From Thioalkalivibrio sp. XN279 (GTDB taxonomy: Bacteria; Pseudomonadota; Gammaproteobacteria; Steroidobacterales; XN24): a stretch of DNA of 64,000 bases. The translations under genes were made by a program, and so were the position numbers. Within the stretch, counting starts at the first letter, position 1. The number at the start of each line of letters is the position of its first letter. Shown piece by piece: positions 63,553 to 64,000 of the stretch. The stretch spans positions 1 to 64,000 of the forward strand of contig NZ_JAANBD010000006.1 of assembly GCF_011089885.1 (NCBI RefSeq). The letters run 5' to 3'. The notes beneath the pieces were generated by a model. That model saw nothing but the letters and a program-made list of their open reading frames with translations, was not told where the DNA came from and ran no database searches.

Positions 63553-64000
63553 TCACCACATATTGCGCATGCGCGCCGCTACGTCGATCACTTCCGCCGG
63601 CCGCGCCGTCGCGCCGGTCCCGGGTTCCGCGCCGCCATGGAAGCGCGCCTCCATGGTCGCCATCATCGCCTCGTCGATGAACCGGCTGCGCGCACCATAC
63701 ACGTGCCGGTCGCCGTGCCGCGGCTGTTGCGGCACCCAGTACTTCAGCGGCGCGACCAGGTGCAGCGCCGACTTCGCGCGCGTCATGGCCACGTACAACA
63801 GCCGCCGCTCTTCCTCGATCAGCGCCGGCTTGCCGGTGGCGAACTCCGAGGGAAAGTTGCCGTCCGCGACGTTGAGAATGTACACCGAGTCCCACTCCTG
63901 GCCCTTGGCGGAGTGGATGGTCGACAGCACCAGGTAGTCCTCGTCCATGAGCGGCGGCCCGGCGAGGTCGCCGGTAGCCTGCGGCGGGTCGAGCGACAGC
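63553..64000 (-). CDS. UvrD/Rep-family helicase, C-terminal part (cut by window end)
   Basis: The frame is open to the window edge and codes at least 148 residues. It has the superfamily I motif V ([18 protein letters not shown]) and motif VI ([15 protein letters not shown]), then a short Pro/Ala-rich tail ending in RNMW. These fit PcrA/UvrD/Rep-like DNA helicases (3'-5'), but the N-terminal half is missing, so the subfamily cannot be fixed. Its stop lies 10 bases before the ppgK start, so the two may be co-transcribed. Confidence 0.85.
   Translation of the reverse strand, partial: LSLDPPQATGDLAGPPLMDEDYLVLSTIHSAKGQEWDSVYILNVADGNFPSEFATGKPALIEEERRLLYVAMTRAKSALHLVAPLKYWVPQQPRHGDRHVYGARSRFIDEAMMATMEARFHGGAEPGTGATARPAEVIDVAARMRNMW

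Overview
The window is visibly very GC-rich, densely coded bacterial chromosome with almost no spacer. Gene content points to a gammaproteobacterium: PlsB-type glycerol-3-phosphate acyltransferase, CysQ, YrfG, SohB, GreB, LipA, a PA0069-type radical SAM protein, and a DUF1302/DUF1329/YCF48/RND cassette. I cannot place it below class. No rRNA, tRNA, CRISPR array, integrase or transposase gene was seen.

Layout. 1-2.2 kb: the end of a protein with a basic tail, then divergent yrfG and cysQ with two small conserved genes. 2.3-9.3 kb: a minus-strand cassette of an outer-membrane barrel (DUF1302), a periplasmic DUF1329 protein, a YCF48-like propeller and an RND permease, with a probable internal terminator. 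9.6-16 kb: plsB, and divergently otsB-GH15-otsA (trehalose). 16-23 kb: a methyltransferase with a small lipoprotein, an SDR, a roughly 500-bp non-coding stretch holding a 447-bp inverted-repeat element, a small hydrolase, two tandem DUF697 GTPases and a Na+/solute symporter. 23-30 kb: 5-oxoprolinase, a cyclotransferase-like protein lacking its usual glutamate, an orphan phage-type tail-sheath protein and a cysteine-less glutaredoxin/DUF3429 fusion. 30-42 kb: a PLP desulfhydrase-like enzyme, a flavoprotein, an EamA transporter, rhomboid, CHAD protein, Calx-beta/CFI-box surface protein, SDR, SohB, a TolB/TPR protein and an acetylpolyamine amidohydrolase. 42-50 kb: radical SAM protein, lipA, a Fur-boxed ferric-iron transporter without its ATPase, carbonic anhydrase, Zn-peptidase and alcohol dehydrogenase. 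50-53.8 kb: a SLOG/membrane protein followed by a TIR-TM-TPR protein. 53.8-64 kb: isocitrate dehydrogenase, a wHTH regulator, greB, acyl-CoA dehydrogenase, prolyl oligopeptidase, a PLD-VTT fusion, a hydrolase, polyphosphate glucokinase and the C-terminus of a UvrD-type helicase.

Functional links. Trehalose made by OtsA/OtsB could be cut by the GH15 enzyme, and the glucose captured by the polyphosphate glucokinase at the far end. The symporter, 5-oxoprolinase and cyclotransferase-like gene suggest pyroglutamate handling. The most system-like unknown is the SLOG-TM plus TIR-TM-TPR pair, whose parts recall Thoeris-like NAD-derived signalling. The best non-coding signal is a palindromic element present three times, whose stem bases covary while its loop is conserved.
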